NCBI RefSeq assembly: GCF_023072595.1
Contig: NZ_JALLGK010000003.1
Location: 248,001-312,000 of the forward strand
Source of the DNA: Streptomyces sp. XM4193
Lineage (GTDB): Bacteria > Actinomycetota > Actinomycetes > Streptomycetales > Streptomycetaceae
DNA length: 64,000 nucleotides
Direction of reading: 5' to 3'
Part shown: one piece after another, positions 12,857-20,630 of the stretch
How the letters are laid out: the number at the start of each line of letters is the position of its first letter
Numbering within the stretch: position 1 is the first letter of the stretch
Made by a program: the position numbers and the translations under genes
Notes under the pieces: model-generated
What the model was told of the DNA's origin: nothing
Database searches by the model: none
The model's input: the letters and a program-made list of their open reading frames with translations, nothing else

Positions 12857-14554
12857 TCAGCGGGCGCGGTTGGGGCCGGCGAGGCCGCCGGGCGGGCCGA
12901 TGGGCAGCTGGCCCGCCGGGGCGGCGGGCGGCTTGCCCTGGGCCGGGCGCGCGGGTGTGGCGTCGTGCGCGAGGGCGGGCGCGGTCTCGGTGAGGTCGGG
13001 GCAGTGCCGGGCCCAGCTGTCGAGGAACCGGTTACGGGCGTAGCCCTTGGCCTGCCTGCCCTTGTCGAACCGGTAGTTGGCCGGGCGGATGTCGAAGTCC
13101 CGCAGCAGTCTGCCCAGGTGGTAGACGCTGAGTCCCTTGGTGCCGTGTTCCGCCCAGGGGGCGTCGGGGTCCTGGAGCAGGGTGGTGACCAGATCCAGGG
13201 ATGACAGGGCCTCGGGGTTGCCGTGTGCCTGGAAGATGCGGTGGATGTCGCGCAGCAGCCGCGTCTTCAGGTTGGTCTGCTCGTCCTGGACGGCTTCGTA
13301 GCGGGTCATCGCCACGCAGGCCGCACGGGCATGGGCGGGCCAGTGGCCGCCTGCCAGGTCGGCGATGATGACCAGCGGTTCCCAGGTGTCCGCCGCCCGG
13401 TCCTCCACCGGCATGGTCGGCGCCATGCGGCCGGCCGTGGCGCCCAGCGGTTCCAGCCAGGCGGCCAGCTTGTCCCGCAGCGCGTTCAGTTCCGGTGTGG
13501 CGTAGCGCGAGCGGAACGGGGTCACCTTCTCGCCCGGCTTGCGCTTTTGCATGCGGAGTACGACCGCCCGGTCCGTGATCGTGTCGGGCAGGTCGCCGAT
13601 CGAGGCCAGCGCGGCCATGGCGAAGGTCGGATACGGGGTCGGCTTGTGCTCCGGACCGGAGATCCGCCAGGCGGGCCGGTTGCGCTGGTGCCCGGCGTTC
13701 AGCAAGCCGCGCAGTTCCTCGTTCTCGCCCGCCTTGCTGAAGATGGTGTCGGCCTCGTCCACCAGGATGGTGCGCGGGTTCTTGCCGATGACGCGGAAGA
13801 GCACGGCCGTGGACATGTTTACCGTCATGATCGGCTGGTGCACGGTCTCGTGGAGCACGTCCAGCACCCGGGACTTGCCGCAGCCCTTCGTCGGGCCGAC
13901 GACCGCCAGGCGCGGCGCATGCTGCAGAACGCTCTGGATGTGCGTGGCCGCCACCCACAGGGTGACCGCGGTCAGCGCCTCGTCACTGGGTAGCACGATG
14001 TACTTGCCGATCGCCGCCCGCAGCTCATCAAGCAGTTCCGCACCCTCACCGGAACCCCGTTTCACGGGGTCTGCCGGTCCCCGAGGAGGCCGGGGACCGA
14101 CGTTGTGATCCGGTCCCCGTGCGTCGACGGGACCGGTCCCCTCCTGCTGGGCGGTGTCCGCCACGGGGGTGTCGGTCCCCAGCGACTGGCGGGGACCGTG
14201 CTCACGGTCCCCATTCCGGTCCCCTGGTGCAACTACCGCCTCTTGGGGACCGGTCCCCGATTTCGCGGCGTTGGCCTGCGGGTTTGCATGGGATGTCGAT
14301 TCGGGGACCGGGACGTGCGGGGACCGAGCAGCGGGCACGTCGCGGGCACGGTCCCCAACAACGGCATCAGCAGACGGCTGGGGACGGTCCCCGGGCGCTT
14401 CCGTATCCGCCGGGTGTTCGACGGTCCCCGACACGAGGGACCGTGTGTCCTGCTGATCCTGGCGGCGCCAGGGGATGCCCTCGCCGGGGACCGCGGGAGT
14501 GGGCCAGCCGGTGAGGGAGGCGTTCGTGGTGTTGGGGGACGTAGAGTCCTCCAT
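12857..14554 (-). CDS. DUF3631-family P-loop ATPase, putative replication protein
   Basis: This is a 565-aa protein. Residues ~1-165 are low-complexity and disordered (Gly, Asp, Arg, Pro). A P-loop ATPase follows, with Walker A VVGPTKGCGKS near residue 217 and Walker B TILVDEADTIF near residue 265. A C-terminal DUF3631 region (RYATPELNALRDKLAAWLEP, FDIRPANYRFDKGRQAKGY) completes it. DUF3631 proteins are common in actinobacterial integrative elements and plasmids, where they are inferred to be helicase-like replication factors. ATG 14554 has GAGAGGA six bases upstream. The segment encoding residues ~21-160 is packed with a heptamer array, suggesting the gene carries its own binding sites (see 14076-14492). 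It is co-oriented with xis, mobC and the relaxase. Confidence 0.82.
   Translation of the reverse strand: MEDSTSPNTTNASLTGWPTPAVPGEGIPWRRQDQQDTRSLVSGTVEHPADTEAPGDRPQPSADAVVGDRARDVPAARSPHVPVPESTSHANPQANAAKSGTGPQEAVVAPGDRNGDREHGPRQSLGTDTPVADTAQQEGTGPVDARGPDHNVGPRPPRGPADPVKRGSGEGAELLDELRAAIGKYIVLPSDEALTAVTLWVAATHIQSVLQHAPRLAVVGPTKGCGKSRVLDVLHETVHQPIMTVNMSTAVLFRVIGKNPRTILVDEADTIFSKAGENEELRGLLNAGHQRNRPAWRISGPEHKPTPYPTFAMAALASIGDLPDTITDRAVVLRMQKRKPGEKVTPFRSRYATPELNALRDKLAAWLEPLGATAGRMAPTMPVEDRAADTWEPLVIIADLAGGHWPAHARAACVAMTRYEAVQDEQTNLKTRLLRDIHRIFQAHGNPEALSSLDLVTTLLQDPDAPWAEHGTKGLSVYHLGRLLRDFDIRPANYRFDKGRQAKGYARNRFLDSWARHCPDLTETAPALAHDATPARPAQGKPPAAPAGQLPIGPPGGLAGPNRAR
14054..14070. repeat. 7-bp inverted repeat beside the heptamer array
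   Basis: ACCCCGT (14054-14060) and ACGGGGT (14064-14070) form a perfect inverted repeat with a 3-nt centre. It lies within 10 bp of the first heptamer of the array and may mark its edge. Confidence 0.5.
14076..14492. repeat. Array of 16 GGGGACC/GGTCCCC heptamers (iteron-like)
   Basis: Exact copies begin at 14076, 14092, 14112, 14135, 14174, 14191, 14206, 14218, 14245, 14252, 14303, 14319, 14350, 14386, 14423 and 14486. The copies at 14245 and 14252 abut to give the 14-bp palindrome GGGGACCGGTCCCC, and near-copies occur at 14129 and 14437. Spacing is irregular (7-63 bp). The heptamer is read in all three frames of the coding strand (as GD, GT and GP dipeptides), so it is a DNA-level repeat, not a peptide repeat. 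By base composition fewer than one copy would be expected. Iterons inside a replication gene are known from phage lambda O and from Streptomyces pSLA2-type plasmids. Confidence 0.85.
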
Positions 14555-14702
14555 AGGCGTTCCTCTCCGGTGAGAGGCAGGACGGGCAAGGTCCCGCCCC
14601 TCACCAGCTCGTTCGTTCAGGGATGGGCAATCGGCAGGGGAGTCTTCGGCCCTCGGCGTTGGCGCGCCGGGGGCCGTTCCGTTGTCCGCGCCGGGCGCGG
14701 GG

Positions 14703-14936
14703 TCAGGCCGTGAGCTCGTACGACGTCTGGGCGTCCAGCCACGCGTCCACCTCCCGCCAGCGGTAGCGCAGGTGACGGCCGACCTTGTGGACGCTGGGGC
14801 CGATGCCCCGGTACTTCCACTGGTAGAGGGTCTTCACCGGCACCCCGAGGTAGGCGGCCACGTCGGTGGGAGTGGCGAGCTGGTCACGCTCGGCGCCGGC
14901 AAGGCGCGGGGAGTGGTTCGGCAATGAGGTCTCCAT
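14703..14936 (-). CDS. xis: Excisionase (Xis), helix-turn-helix protein
   Basis: This 77-aa protein has the short MerR-like winged HTH of actinobacterial excisionases: ATPTDVAAYLGVPVKTLYQWK followed by GIGPSVHKVGRHLRYRWREV and VDAWLDAQ. Xis binds near att sites and turns the integrase towards excision. ATG 14936 was chosen because family members begin shortly before the HTH. The frame stays open upstream to ~15053 with only alternative GTG/TTG starts, and no convincing RBS is seen. It lies between the DUF3631 gene and the integrase block, as in pSAM2-like elements. The 150 bp between it and the DUF3631 start are GC-rich and hold no gene. Confidence 0.85.
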   Translation of the reverse strand: METSLPNHSPRLAGAERDQLATPTDVAAYLGVPVKTLYQWKYRGIGPSVHKVGRHLRYRWREVDAWLDAQTSYELTA

Positions 14937-15366
14937 ATCGGAATCAGGGTTTTGGATGGCAGGCGTGGACAACACAGCCACGCCATCCGTTGAAGCTTCG
15001 GGCTGGATTCTGAACCCCCGGCTACTTCTCTCAGCGTGGCCGGGGAAGAGCAAAACAGTAAAGGCGGATCCCTGGTTGCCGAAATCGCTCGCGCGGAAGC
15101 GGAAATTTTCTGTGGAGAAGCGACCGTCTGAGGTGCCGGAATTCGATACCTCGGCAGCTCAGAGGCGTCGTCCTACAGTCAGAAGTGACGCGGCCAGCTC
15201 GCCGGGCACTGCATCCGATAGCCGCTCAAATCGCCCACAGTTTTGACGCGAAGGGAAGGTAGCACAACCTCCCTGCTGAAACGGCTCGTGATGTATCGGA
15301 ATTCGGCGTGACGAACACCACTTCGCCCTCGCGTGTCTTTTGTCGAGTTTAAGAACTAACTCTTGC
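14937..15366. other. Divergent regulatory region of the mobile element
   Basis: These 430 bp without a gene separate the leftward xis-rep-mob block from the rightward XRE-integrase block. The stretch is relatively AT-rich for the window (for example 15340-15366, TTTAAGAACTAACTCTTG, containing an AAGA/TCTT dyad), consistent with promoters. No RNA gene or large repeat is seen. Confidence 0.55.
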
Positions 15367-15403
15367 CATGACAGTCGGGAGCAAGTTACAGCTATCTGTC
15401 ATG
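15367..15403. promoter_or_regulatory. Candidate operator: inverted repeat CATGACAG...CTGTCATG
   Basis: CATGACAG (15367-15374) and CTGTCATG (15396-15403) form an 8-bp inverted repeat with a 21-bp spacer. It overlaps both possible start codons (15368 and 15401) of the XRE gene. The arrangement suits autoregulation by that protein. Confidence 0.5.
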
Positions 15404-15682
15404 CCCAACCGACCTGTCGAAATCGGCCCCGCCAGCCTCCACGCCGCCCGCGCCATCGAGCACCTACGTCTCGTGCGCGGCCTGACCCAGCAGCAGCTCG
15501 CCGCCCGCTGCACCGCGCTGGGCCTTCCAATGGCCAACACCGCCCTCAGCCGCACCGAACGGGCCCGCCGCCGATGCGACGTAGACGACCTCGTCGCCCT
15601 CGCCACCGCGCTCGGCGTTTCTCCCACGACCCTGCGCCTGCCGCTCCCGTCGGTGTGCGGTGATGATCGGAGGGGGTGCTAG
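15368..15682 (+). CDS. XRE-family HTH regulator of the mobile element
   Basis: This is a 104-aa protein with one Cro/C1-type HTH: ARAIEHLRLVRGLTQQQLAA, then NTALSRTERARRR as recognition helix region, then DVDDLVALATALGVSPTTL. Regulators of this size beside integrases usually control excision and replication of the element. The start may be ATG 15368 or ATG 15401; neither has a clear RBS, and both overlap the inverted repeat at 15367-15403. The integrase TTG follows the TAG directly, so the two are co-transcribed and probably coupled. The target operons are inferred from position. Confidence 0.8.
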   Translation: MTVGSKLQLSVMPNRPVEIGPASLHAARAIEHLRLVRGLTQQQLAARCTALGLPMANTALSRTERARRRCDVDDLVALATALGVSPTTLRLPLPSVCGDDRRGC

Positions 15683-16921
15683 TTGGCGCGGGTCTGGATT
15701 GAGGACCGCATAGGGCACGCGGCGTACGTGCGGGCCGTGGCGGACGCCAAGCGAGCGGGGCGTACGCCACCGGGGCGCTACCGCGTGCGCTGGTATGACC
15801 CTGACGGCAAGCCGAAGATGAAGACCTTCGCCCGCAAGGTGGACGCCGAGGCGGAGCGGACGAAGATGGAGTCGCGCCTCAACGACGGCTCCTACCGCGA
15901 TCCTGCAGCCGCGCGGGTGAAGTTCGCCGAGGTGGCGAAGTCCTGGCTGGCGGCGCAGCTCCACCTCAAGCGCTCAACCCGGGCTCGGTACCGCGGTGTT
16001 CTCGACGTCCACGTGATCCCCAAGTGGGGCACCACCCCACTGGACCGCATCCACTTCGAGGACATCGCCGAGTGGCTCGCGGATCTGCTGTCCAGCGAGG
16101 CGACCGGCGGCAGGAAGCTCAGCCCCCGGTCGGTCCGCAAGGCGTACGTCGTCCTCAGCCGGGTTCTCGGCTATGCGGTCAAGGCCCGTCGTCTGGCGGC
16201 CAACCCGGCTGTCGGCGTGCCCCTGCCGAAGGTGACGCCCGCTGACCACGTGTATCTCGACGACATGCAGGTCGACGCGCTGGCCAACGCGTCAGGCGGC
16301 TACCGGGTATTCATCCTGCTGCTGGCCTACACCGGCCTGCGCTGGGGCGAGGCGTCCGCGCTGAAGGTGGGCCGCGTCGACCTGGACGCCTGCCGGGCCC
16401 ACATCGTGGAGGCGTACGCCGAGGACAACGGCAAGCTCTACCTCGACACCCCCAAGAACCACGAGCGCCGGTCCGTACCGATCCCGCGGTTCCTGGCCGA
16501 GGAGCTGAAGCCCCACGTCCAGGGGCGGGGAGATGCCGACTTGCTCTTCACTGCCCCGCAGGGCGGACCGCTGCGGGCCCGCAACTTCCGTCAGCGGTTC
16601 TTCGCGCCGGCGGTCGTGAAGGCCGGGCTCGGGCATCTCAAGGTCACCCCGCACAAGCTGAGGCACACGGCAGCCTCGCTCGCCATCGCCAGTGGCGCGG
16701 ACGTCAACGTCGTACAGACGATGCTGGGCCACAAGTCCGCGACGCTGACCCTGGACACGTACGGGCACCTCTTCCCGGACCGTCTGGACGAGGTCTCGAA
16801 GAAGATGCACAAGCGCCGCGCCAAGCAACTCGCCAAGGCGAAGGCCAAGCTGGAGAAGGCGGAGCGGAAGGCCCGTGAGGCCGCCGAGGCAGTAGCAACC
16901 CTGGAGGACGATGCCGCGTGA
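15683..16921 (+). CDS. int: Tyrosine recombinase (integrase)
   Basis: This 412-aa phage-type integrase has all catalytic residues in place: Arg220 (TGLRWGEA), His324 and Arg327 (HKLRHTAAS), His350 (MLGHKSATL) and the nucleophile Tyr360 (DTYGHLF). An N-terminal SAM-like core-binding domain spans residues ~70-170 (FAEVAKSWLAAQLHLKRSTR). The C-terminus ends in a Lys/Ala/Glu-rich helix. The start is TTG 15683, immediately after the XRE stop, with GGAGG at 15669-15673. It integrates the element at the nearby tRNA-Arg(CCT) gene (inference from position and family habit). A perfect hairpin follows 36 bp after the stop. Confidence 0.95.
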   Translation: MARVWIEDRIGHAAYVRAVADAKRAGRTPPGRYRVRWYDPDGKPKMKTFARKVDAEAERTKMESRLNDGSYRDPAAARVKFAEVAKSWLAAQLHLKRSTRARYRGVLDVHVIPKWGTTPLDRIHFEDIAEWLADLLSSEATGGRKLSPRSVRKAYVVLSRVLGYAVKARRLAANPAVGVPLPKVTPADHVYLDDMQVDALANASGGYRVFILLLAYTGLRWGEASALKVGRVDLDACRAHIVEAYAEDNGKLYLDTPKNHERRSVPIPRFLAEELKPHVQGRGDADLLFTAPQGGPLRARNFRQRFFAPAVVKAGLGHLKVTPHKLRHTAASLAIASGADVNVVQTMLGHKSATLTLDTYGHLFPDRLDEVSKKMHKRRAKQLAKAKAKLEKAERKAREAAEAVATLEDDAA

Positions 16922-16957
16922 TGTGTGCCTGATCCGTGCCGGGGAGCTGTAACCGAG

Positions 16958-16995
16958 GGCGCCGCCCCACCGCGCTGACCTGGTGGGGCGGCGCC
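16958..16995 (+). terminator. Hairpin terminator of the integrase transcript
   Basis: GGCGCCGCCCCACC (16958-16971) pairs perfectly with 16982-16995 across a 10-nt loop. It lies 36 bp past the integrase stop and may also serve the converging gene at 17017-17361. Confidence 0.85.
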
Positions 16996-17016
16996 TTGCG
17001 TATCCGCCGGATCAGG

Positions 17017-17361
17017 TCAGCCGCGCGGTCGGTGGCTTTCCTGCCGGGCCCGGTCGATCGCGGCAGCGGCTGTATCTCCGCCCAGCCGCTCGATCTCCTC
17101 GGGAGCCTTCCGCTCGTCGAGGATAAAGAGCCGTTCACCGACGAGGCGGGTGGTCGTCTTCCAGCCGAGACGCCGTCCAGCCTCCCTGGCGGCACGCCGG
17201 ACGTCCTTGAGGTCGCCCATTTCAGCAAGATCGTCCGTGCCGAGGATCAGCTGCCCGTAGTAGCCCTCGTACTCCGGCGTTAGAGCGGCCTTCATCAGCG
17301 ACTCAAGCCGGTCGACCAGCTTCCTGTACCGGCGCCGGGCCAGCTCGTCCTTCGCGGGCAT
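17017..17361 (-). CDS. Hypothetical protein between integrase and att tRNA
   Basis: This is a 114-aa charged, mainly helical protein starting at ATG 17361 with GGGGAG nine bases upstream. It begins MPAKDELARRRYRKLVDRLE and includes a Tyr-rich patch (YEGYYGQLILG). No family is recognised with confidence. It lies on the integrase side of the element, within 115 bp of the tRNA 3' end, so it is probably part of the element. Positions of this kind often hold recombination directionality or defence cargo genes, but nothing in its sequence shows which. Confidence 0.6.
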   Translation of the reverse strand: MPAKDELARRRYRKLVDRLESLMKAALTPEYEGYYGQLILGTDDLAEMGDLKDVRRAAREAGRRLGWKTTTRLVGERLFILDERKAPEEIERLGGDTAAAAIDRARQESHRPRG

Positions 17362-17424
17362 CTCGCACAGCTCCCCACCTTTGCCCGCAGCCCCATGTGT
17401 GCCATATGTGTGCTGCGAGTACGA

Positions 17425-17455
17425 AGGCCCTCCCGTCCGTTGGACGAAAGGGCCT
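17425..17455 (-). terminator. Hairpin downstream of tRNA-Arg
   Basis: AGGCCCT (17425-17431) pairs with AGGGCCT (17449-17455), and an inner CGTCC/GGACG stem (17434-17438, 17442-17446) extends it. It lies 20 bp past the tRNA 3' end on the minus strand and could end the tRNA transcript. If the att site is in the tRNA, this hairpin was brought by the element. Confidence 0.6.
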
Positions 17456-17474
17456 CTGACCAGGTGTTTCTCTG

Positions 17475-17547
17475 TGCCCCCGGCAGGATTCGAACCTGCG
17501 ACACCCGCTTTAGGAGAGCGGTGCTCTATCCCCTGAGCTACGGAGGC
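17475..17547 (-). tRNA. tRNA-Arg (anticodon CCT)
   Basis: This is a 73-nt cloverleaf on the minus strand. Acceptor GCCTCCG at the 5' end pairs, with mismatches, to CGGGGGC plus discriminator A. The D arm is GCTCAGGGGATAGAGC, the anticodon arm has loop CTCCTAA giving CCT, and the T arm contains GGTTCGAATCC. No encoded CCA is seen. The 3' end faces the integrase, the usual geometry for integration into a tRNA gene whose end is restored by the element. Confidence 0.95.
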
Positions 17548-17802
17548 GTCGGCTGTGAGGCCGATGGTCGGCGGGTCCGTGGCGCGGTGTGTGCCCGGGT
17601 GTGCGGGCGGGACCGCGGGTGGGAGCCGCGTTGACCACTGACAGGGTAGCGGATGCCCGTGGTGGTCCTCGCCCCCGATTCGACGGCCGGCCGGGGGTTC
17701 GCCGGGTGGGTGCGGGCGGGCGGCTGCGCGTATGTGGTGCCGGGCCCGTCGCGCAGGGGGGGGGCGGGGGTGAAGTGCGGTGCGGGCGTGGGGAGTTCGC
17801 GG

Positions 17803-18603
17803 TCAGTCGCCGGTGATGGTGACGTCTCCCTCGGAGGTGGACGCCTGCACGGTTGCGGGGGCGGCGGCGTCCCGTTCGACGTCGACGGTGCGTCTGCCGG
17901 TGCCTCCGCGGGCCTCGACCGCGTAGGGGCCGGAGCGTCGCGGCAGGGTCAGCACCACGTCGCCGGTGTGGTTGAGCGCGCGGAGGCGGGTGAAGCCCGA
18001 GGTGCTGACGACGCGTATCTGGCCGCGCTCGGTGGCGGTGTCGGCGGTGCGGAAGCGTACGTCGCTGAGGGTGACGTTGCCGGTCTGGCTGCGGGCGGTG
18101 ATGGTGCGTCCCCGTACGTCGATCATCCGTACGTCGCCCACCTCGACGCGGGCGGCGACGGAGGCGCGCAGGCCCTTCGCCGACACATGGCCGTGCGCGG
18201 TGCGTACGGTCACACGGGTCTCGGCGGGCACCGTCAGCTCGTAGTCCGTCGAGCAATCCCCGGTCAGGCGCCCGCAGTTGGCGTTGACGCGGAGGGTGTC
18301 GCGGACCTGTTCGACGGCTTCGGCGGGCGGGCGCAGCCCCGAGGTGAAGGTGGAGCGCAGGCTTGCGCGGGCGGTGTCCTCCTCAGTGACGTTCACGGTC
18401 ACCTTGCCCACGTCGACCCGTACCTCGACAGCGCGGACGTCCTCGCCGACCGGGCGTGAGCTGTGCTCGACGGTGCTGATCAGCTGACTGAAGAGGAAGA
18501 GGCCGGCCAGTCCGACGAAACCCGTGCCCATCAACCAGACGGCGCTCCGGGGGAAGCGCTCCGCCGCTGTGGGCTGCTGCGGCGTCCTGGGCTGGGCAGG
18601 CAC
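17803..18603 (-). CDS. Membrane-anchored DUF4097 beta-repeat protein
   Basis: This protein of ~266 aa has an N-terminal membrane anchor (VWLMGTGFVGLAGLFLFSQL) and a long extracytoplasmic region of repeated short beta strands: VRTAHGHVSAKGL, VEVGDVRMIDVRG, ARSQTGNVTLSDV, LNHTGDVVLTLP and STSEGDVTITGD. The G-(D/N/H)-V pattern is characteristic of DUF4097/adhesin-like beta-solenoids, whose function is unknown. The start is uncertain: GTG 18603 gives a short cytoplasmic tail, while a TTG at 18720 would add 39 Arg/Ala/Pro-rich residues. It is divergent from the ArsR gene, with a 16-bp palindrome at 18799-18814 between them. Confidence 0.8.
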   Translation of the reverse strand: MPAQPRTPQQPTAAERFPRSAVWLMGTGFVGLAGLFLFSQLISTVEHSSRPVGEDVRAVEVRVDVGKVTVNVTEEDTARASLRSTFTSGLRPPAEAVEQVRDTLRVNANCGRLTGDCSTDYELTVPAETRVTVRTAHGHVSAKGLRASVAARVEVGDVRMIDVRGRTITARSQTGNVTLSDVRFRTADTATERGQIRVVSTSGFTRLRALNHTGDVVLTLPRRSGPYAVEARGGTGRRTVDVERDAAAPATVQASTSEGDVTITGD

Positions 18604-18798
18604 GGTACGGGCCCCGTTTCTCGTTCGGATGGCGTCGATGCGCCATGGTGGTGTGCGCGCGGGCGTTCGCGCCGCTGGTGCGGCGCGCGGTCGGGTGCGC
18701 CCGCTCTGGAGCGTACGCAACGGTCGGTTGTCACGAGAGTGCGGGGCGGAACGGTCGACGCGTGGCGGGATCCGTGTATCCGTAGGCTCTTGCAGAAT

Positions 18799-18814
18799 TT
18801 ACGTAATTGCGTAA
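18799..18814. promoter_or_regulatory. 16-bp near-palindrome at the ArsR gene start
   Basis: TTACGTAATTGCGTAA is an imperfect palindrome (two mismatched positions) in an AT-rich island between the divergent DUF4097 and ArsR genes. It touches the ATG at 18814. ArsR-family proteins bind such dyads, so this is the likely auto-operator. Confidence 0.55.
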
Positions 18815-19386
18815 TGCTGTTCCGTGTGACTGACTCAACCGATCCGACCGAGCCCGGTGAGCCGAGCGAGCCCGCGGGACTTGTCGAGCGGGTGGCCGAC
18901 CTCGGAGCCCGGGTGGAGGCACTGGAACGGCGTCTCGCGGATGCGGGAGCCGCGGACGAGGCCGAGTTCGCCCAGCAGTTCTGGGCGCTCAACCGGCTGC
19001 GCGAGGAGATCGCCCGGCACGAGCTGCCCGGCGGTGCCGCGATGCTCGTCGGCAGCGTGGAGACGCCCGCCGGCGTTCGCGCCGAGTGGCAGGAAGGCAT
19101 CGCGGCCGGACAGCTCTTCGAGGAGGACTGGACCGAACTCGCCGACGCGCTCGCGGCGTTGGGCAACCCGGTGCGGCTGCGACTGATGAAGGCGCTGCTG
19201 GAGGGGCACTCCACCGTCGCCGAGCTGGTCGAGCTCGACGGCGTGGGGACGACCGGCCAGATCTACCACCATCTGCGCCAGCTCACCGCCGCCGGTTGGC
19301 TGCGCGGGGCCGGTCGCGGACGGTACGAGGTGCCGGTCGCCCGGATCGTGCCGCTGCTGGCCACTCTGCTGGCGGCGCGGCGCTGA
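18814..19386 (+). CDS. ArsR-family winged-helix regulator
   Basis: This 190-aa protein has an acidic N-terminus and a predicted coiled coil (LVERVADLGARVEALERRLA), followed by an ArsR-type winged HTH from about residue 105: LADALAALGNPVRLRLMKAL, STVAELVELDGVGTTGQIYH, HHLRQLTAAGWL. No Cys-rich metal-binding motif is visible, so it is unlikely to be a classic metal sensor. The start is ATG 18814 or GTG 18826; neither has a convincing RBS, and a palindrome covers the first. It probably controls itself and the divergent DUF4097 gene. Confidence 0.82.
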   Translation: MLFRVTDSTDPTEPGEPSEPAGLVERVADLGARVEALERRLADAGAADEAEFAQQFWALNRLREEIARHELPGGAAMLVGSVETPAGVRAEWQEGIAAGQLFEEDWTELADALAALGNPVRLRLMKALLEGHSTVAELVELDGVGTTGQIYHHLRQLTAAGWLRGAGRGRYEVPVARIVPLLATLLAARR

Positions 19387-19649
19387 CCGCGTGCCGCGCA
19401 CCGTGTCCCTCACCGCGCACCGCTCATGCGCGGGGACGGGTGCCCGGTCGTTCGCGTTCGGCTCTTCCGTGCGCAACGGAACGTCTCCGCGCGCGAGTTG
19501 ACCGCACGACCGCGGGAAGCGGGCGCCGGCGCTGGGCGAACGCGGGCGTGGACGAATGCGTACGAGCGCGAATGCGGACGAGTACGAACAGGCGACAGGC
19601 GGGTGCCGGGCCGGAAGGCGCGGAGCCCACGGGCAGTGAGGGGAACGTC

Positions 19650-20630
19650 ATGTGGTGGAAGGCGCTGCGGAGGCGGCAGGGGCTGGTGTTCCTGGCGGCC
19701 GTGGTCTGCATTGCGGTGCCGACGACGCTGGGGCACGGCATCTCCCCGGTGTATATGGCCGGAATCGCGCTGCTGGTGCTGTGGTTCGTGCTGCGCGTGC
19801 CCTCACGAGTCCGCGACGCCCGGCCCGTAGGCGAGGGCGGGGGCGTACTGGTCGCGCCGCCCATGGCCGGCCGCTGGAGTGCGCTCAACGGCCCGGCGGA
19901 GAAGGTGCCGAGCCATGGAACGCACGATCTCGGCCAGACGTACGCCATCGACGTACTGCACGAGCCGGACGGACTGCCCGAGGACCGCAAGCGGCGCTTC
20001 CACCTGCTCTGGCCGCCGACCCGTACGCCCGCGCACTACGCCTCCTTCGGGCAGCCGCTGTTCGCTCCCGCGGACGGCGTGGTCGTACGGGCGGACGACC
20101 GGCAGCGCGACCATCTTGGCCGGATGTCGACGTTGGGGCTGCTCTATCTCCTGCCGGAGGGCCTGGTGCGCTCGATGGGCGGCTACCGCTTCGTCCTCGG
20201 CAACCACGTGATCGTCCGCCTGGACGTCCACCGCACGGGTCCGCAGCAGCGGACGGGGGGCCACCCGGGAGCGGCGGACGCAGGAGAGAAGACGACGGAG
20301 AGTGCCGACGGGGGAGTCGAGGGCGGCGAGGTGTACGCGGTGCTGGCTCATTTGCGCCGCGGTTCGCTGACGGTCGCGGTCGGGGACAGAGTCGCCGAGG
20401 GGCAGCAGCTCGGGCAGTGCGGCAACTCCGGCAACTCCTCCGACCCGCATCTGCACTTCCACCTGATGGACGGCGAGGAGCCGACCACCGCCAGGGGCGT
20501 GCCGTTCAACTGGTGCTACCGGGACGAGGACGGGACGGAGCGCGTCGGCGTTCCGCGCAACGGCCCGGCGTTCCGCGTGACGACCGCCCAGCCGGGCACG
20601 GCAACCCCGCCTCCGGGCGCTCGCCCCTGA
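19650..20630 (+). CDS. M23-family peptidase-like membrane protein
   Basis: This 326-aa protein has two adjacent N-terminal membrane helices (GLVFLAAVVCIAVPTTLG and VYMAGIALLVLWFVLRV) and a C-terminal lysostaphin-like M23 domain. Metal-site motifs are HDLGQTYAID early and HLHFHLMDG late, with GNSGNSSDPHLHF as the family signature. An ~40-residue Gly/Ala-rich insertion (residues ~200-235) interrupts the domain. M23 enzymes cut peptidoglycan cross-links, though some members act as scaffolds. ATG 19650 is preceded by GAGGGGAA. The 260 bp upstream contain only short degenerate repeats (CGAATGCG/CGAACGCG) and no gene. Confidence 0.85.
   Translation: MWWKALRRRQGLVFLAAVVCIAVPTTLGHGISPVYMAGIALLVLWFVLRVPSRVRDARPVGEGGGVLVAPPMAGRWSALNGPAEKVPSHGTHDLGQTYAIDVLHEPDGLPEDRKRRFHLLWPPTRTPAHYASFGQPLFAPADGVVVRADDRQRDHLGRMSTLGLLYLLPEGLVRSMGGYRFVLGNHVIVRLDVHRTGPQQRTGGHPGAADAGEKTTESADGGVEGGEVYAVLAHLRRGSLTVAVGDRVAEGQQLGQCGNSGNSSDPHLHFHLMDGEEPTTARGVPFNWCYRDEDGTERVGVPRNGPAFRVTTAQPGTATPPPGARP

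Noticed and set aside
13032..13958. Second minus-strand frame inside the DUF3631 gene
   Set aside because: Shifted-frame shadow; Walker A and B are in the other frame.
14076..14492. Peptide repeat explaining the heptamer array
   Set aside because: The heptamer is read in all three frames and both orientations, so no single repeated peptide accounts for it.
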